Made by a program: the position numbers and the translations under genes. A stretch of DNA of 13,989 bases. It comes from Methanobacteriota archaeon (GTDB taxonomy: Archaea > Methanobacteriota > Methanobacteria > Methanobacteriales > Methanobacteriaceae). Shown here one piece after another: positions 13,313-13,989 of this stretch (position 1 is its first letter; every line of letters starts with the position of its first letter). The stretch covers positions 1 to 13,989 of the forward strand of contig JAEYSH010000246.1 of assembly GCA_023434825.1 (NCBI GenBank), given 5' to 3'. Under the pieces are notes generated by a model. That model searched no databases and was not told the origin of the DNA. It was given only the letters and a program-made list of their open reading frames with translations.

Positions 13313-13671
13313 AAAATATAATGCTATTGATTAAAATTTGTCCAGAAATGTAACATTTAGTAATAACTCTTTTTTTTCATTAAATTTTTTTAATTTAGTT
13401 ATTAAAAATCATGCAAAATCAACCACAGTAGTGATAATAACTGTATAATAGAAAGTATTATATATGAAAAGTGATTATTTACTGTTGTATGGCAAAAGAA
13501 AGGAAAAGTATTAAAAAAAGCTCAAAAAAGATGGTTTAAGTAATATTTAACTTGTTTGCCATAATTTCCATCCCTTGAATTTATAAAAACATCAAATTTA
13601 ATAGGTTTAAAATATTTTACATAATTTCCTGGAATTTATTTGTTATATAATTAAATTATTGGAGGTTTTAA
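13313..13671. other. AT-rich intergenic stretch without a convincing gene
   Basis: No gene of normal size is seen. It holds further GTAATA/GTAACA words (13350-13366), a TATA-like TATTATATATG near 13457-13467 followed by a 16-codon basic frame (13489-13539), and probably the promoter of the next gene, with TTATATAA at 13643-13650. Confidence 0.5.
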
Positions 13672-13896
13672 ATGGGGAGTAAGCATGTTTTTGAAAATAT
13701 AGTGATAGAAAAATTAGTTAATTTAAATTCAGACCTTGCAGGAAAAGGATCATGTGTTGCCTGGACAACCTTTCCTTTTAGTTTAGAAAATTTAGACCTT
13801 GTAAAAAGATCTATTAAAAAACTCAACTGGAATGAAAAGGATTATAATATAAATTATGATGAAAACCTTATTTTTGTAGAAAAAGATTTATTGTAA
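13672..13896 (+). CDS. Small protein of unknown function
   Basis: A 74-residue protein I do not recognise. It starts MGSKHVFENIVIEKLVNLNS, has a single Cys at 28 in GKGSCVAWTTFPF, a basic helix LVKRSIKKLNW (about 43-53) and an acidic C-terminus ending FVEKDLL. There is no signal peptide, membrane helix or metal motif, so it should be a small soluble protein. The gene is supported by a strong GGAGGT site six bases before ATG and by a T-rich stretch after the stop (13898-13930). It stands alone, divergent from cbiM across 568 bp, so the context gives little hint of its role. Confidence 0.65.
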   Translation: MGSKHVFENIVIEKLVNLNSDLAGKGSCVAWTTFPFSLENLDLVKRSIKKLNWNEKDYNINYDENLIFVEKDLL

Positions 13897-13989
13897 CATT
13901 TTTTTTATTTTCATTTATTACTTTTTGTTGAAGTATTAAGAATACTCTTAAAAAAGCCTTTTTAGTAATAATACAAATAAAATAGAAAG

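Overview
The window looks like chromosomal DNA of a mesophilic methanogenic archaeon of the order Methanobacteriales, probably Methanobacterium or a close relative. This is inferred from low GC, archaeal AT-rich TATA-type promoters, GGAGG/GGTGAT ribosome sites, a DUF166 protein, a CbiM plus PDGLE metal transporter, a TrmB-family regulator and soluble multi-PAS kinases of the HisKA_2 type. No rRNA, tRNA, CRISPR array or recognisable transposase gene is seen.

Layout. (1) Positions 1-2500, minus strand: an arsenic-type operon read arsR, then a DGC-domain putative zinc protein, then a thioredoxin-type arsenate reductase with a Cys-rich tail, then a DUF166 protein, then a gene cut by the window edge. 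A perfect 12-bp dyad lies upstream of arsR. Two intercistronic spacers carry related copies of a multi-hairpin repeat and one 127-bp inverted-repeat element. (2) 2500-3650: a rubredoxin plus small zinc-ribbon operon (minus) diverges from a small dimeric-barrel protein (plus). The shared control region holds a near-perfect match to the MsvR redox-regulator motif as I remember it. (3) 3700-5000, minus: a membrane polyferredoxin, a cupin and a second zinc-ribbon gene. The first has an in-frame amber codon and the last a one-base frameshift, so this operon appears to be decaying or recoded. A TrmB-family regulator (5162-5941, plus) diverges from it. (4) 6094-11674: two divergent, soluble histidine kinases of the same subfamily. 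One is short with a degenerate receiver domain. The other is very large (eight PAS and one GAF) and its natural N-terminus has no standard start codon. (5) 12133-13103, minus: cbiM and a PDGLE partner (cobalt or nickel uptake) without adjacent energising subunits, with an array of repeated dyads upstream. (6) 13672-13896: a small unrecognised protein.

Two unlinked intergenic regions (2591-2768 and 11871-12050) share a diverged repeat of about 180 bp that does not look coding and may be a non-coding RNA or a non-autonomous repeat.

Taken together this is a stress and sensing region: thiol and metalloid handling, iron-sulfur and rubredoxin redox proteins, signal kinases and metal uptake, with many small structured intergenic elements. 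All functions are inferred from motifs read by eye; no database search was run.
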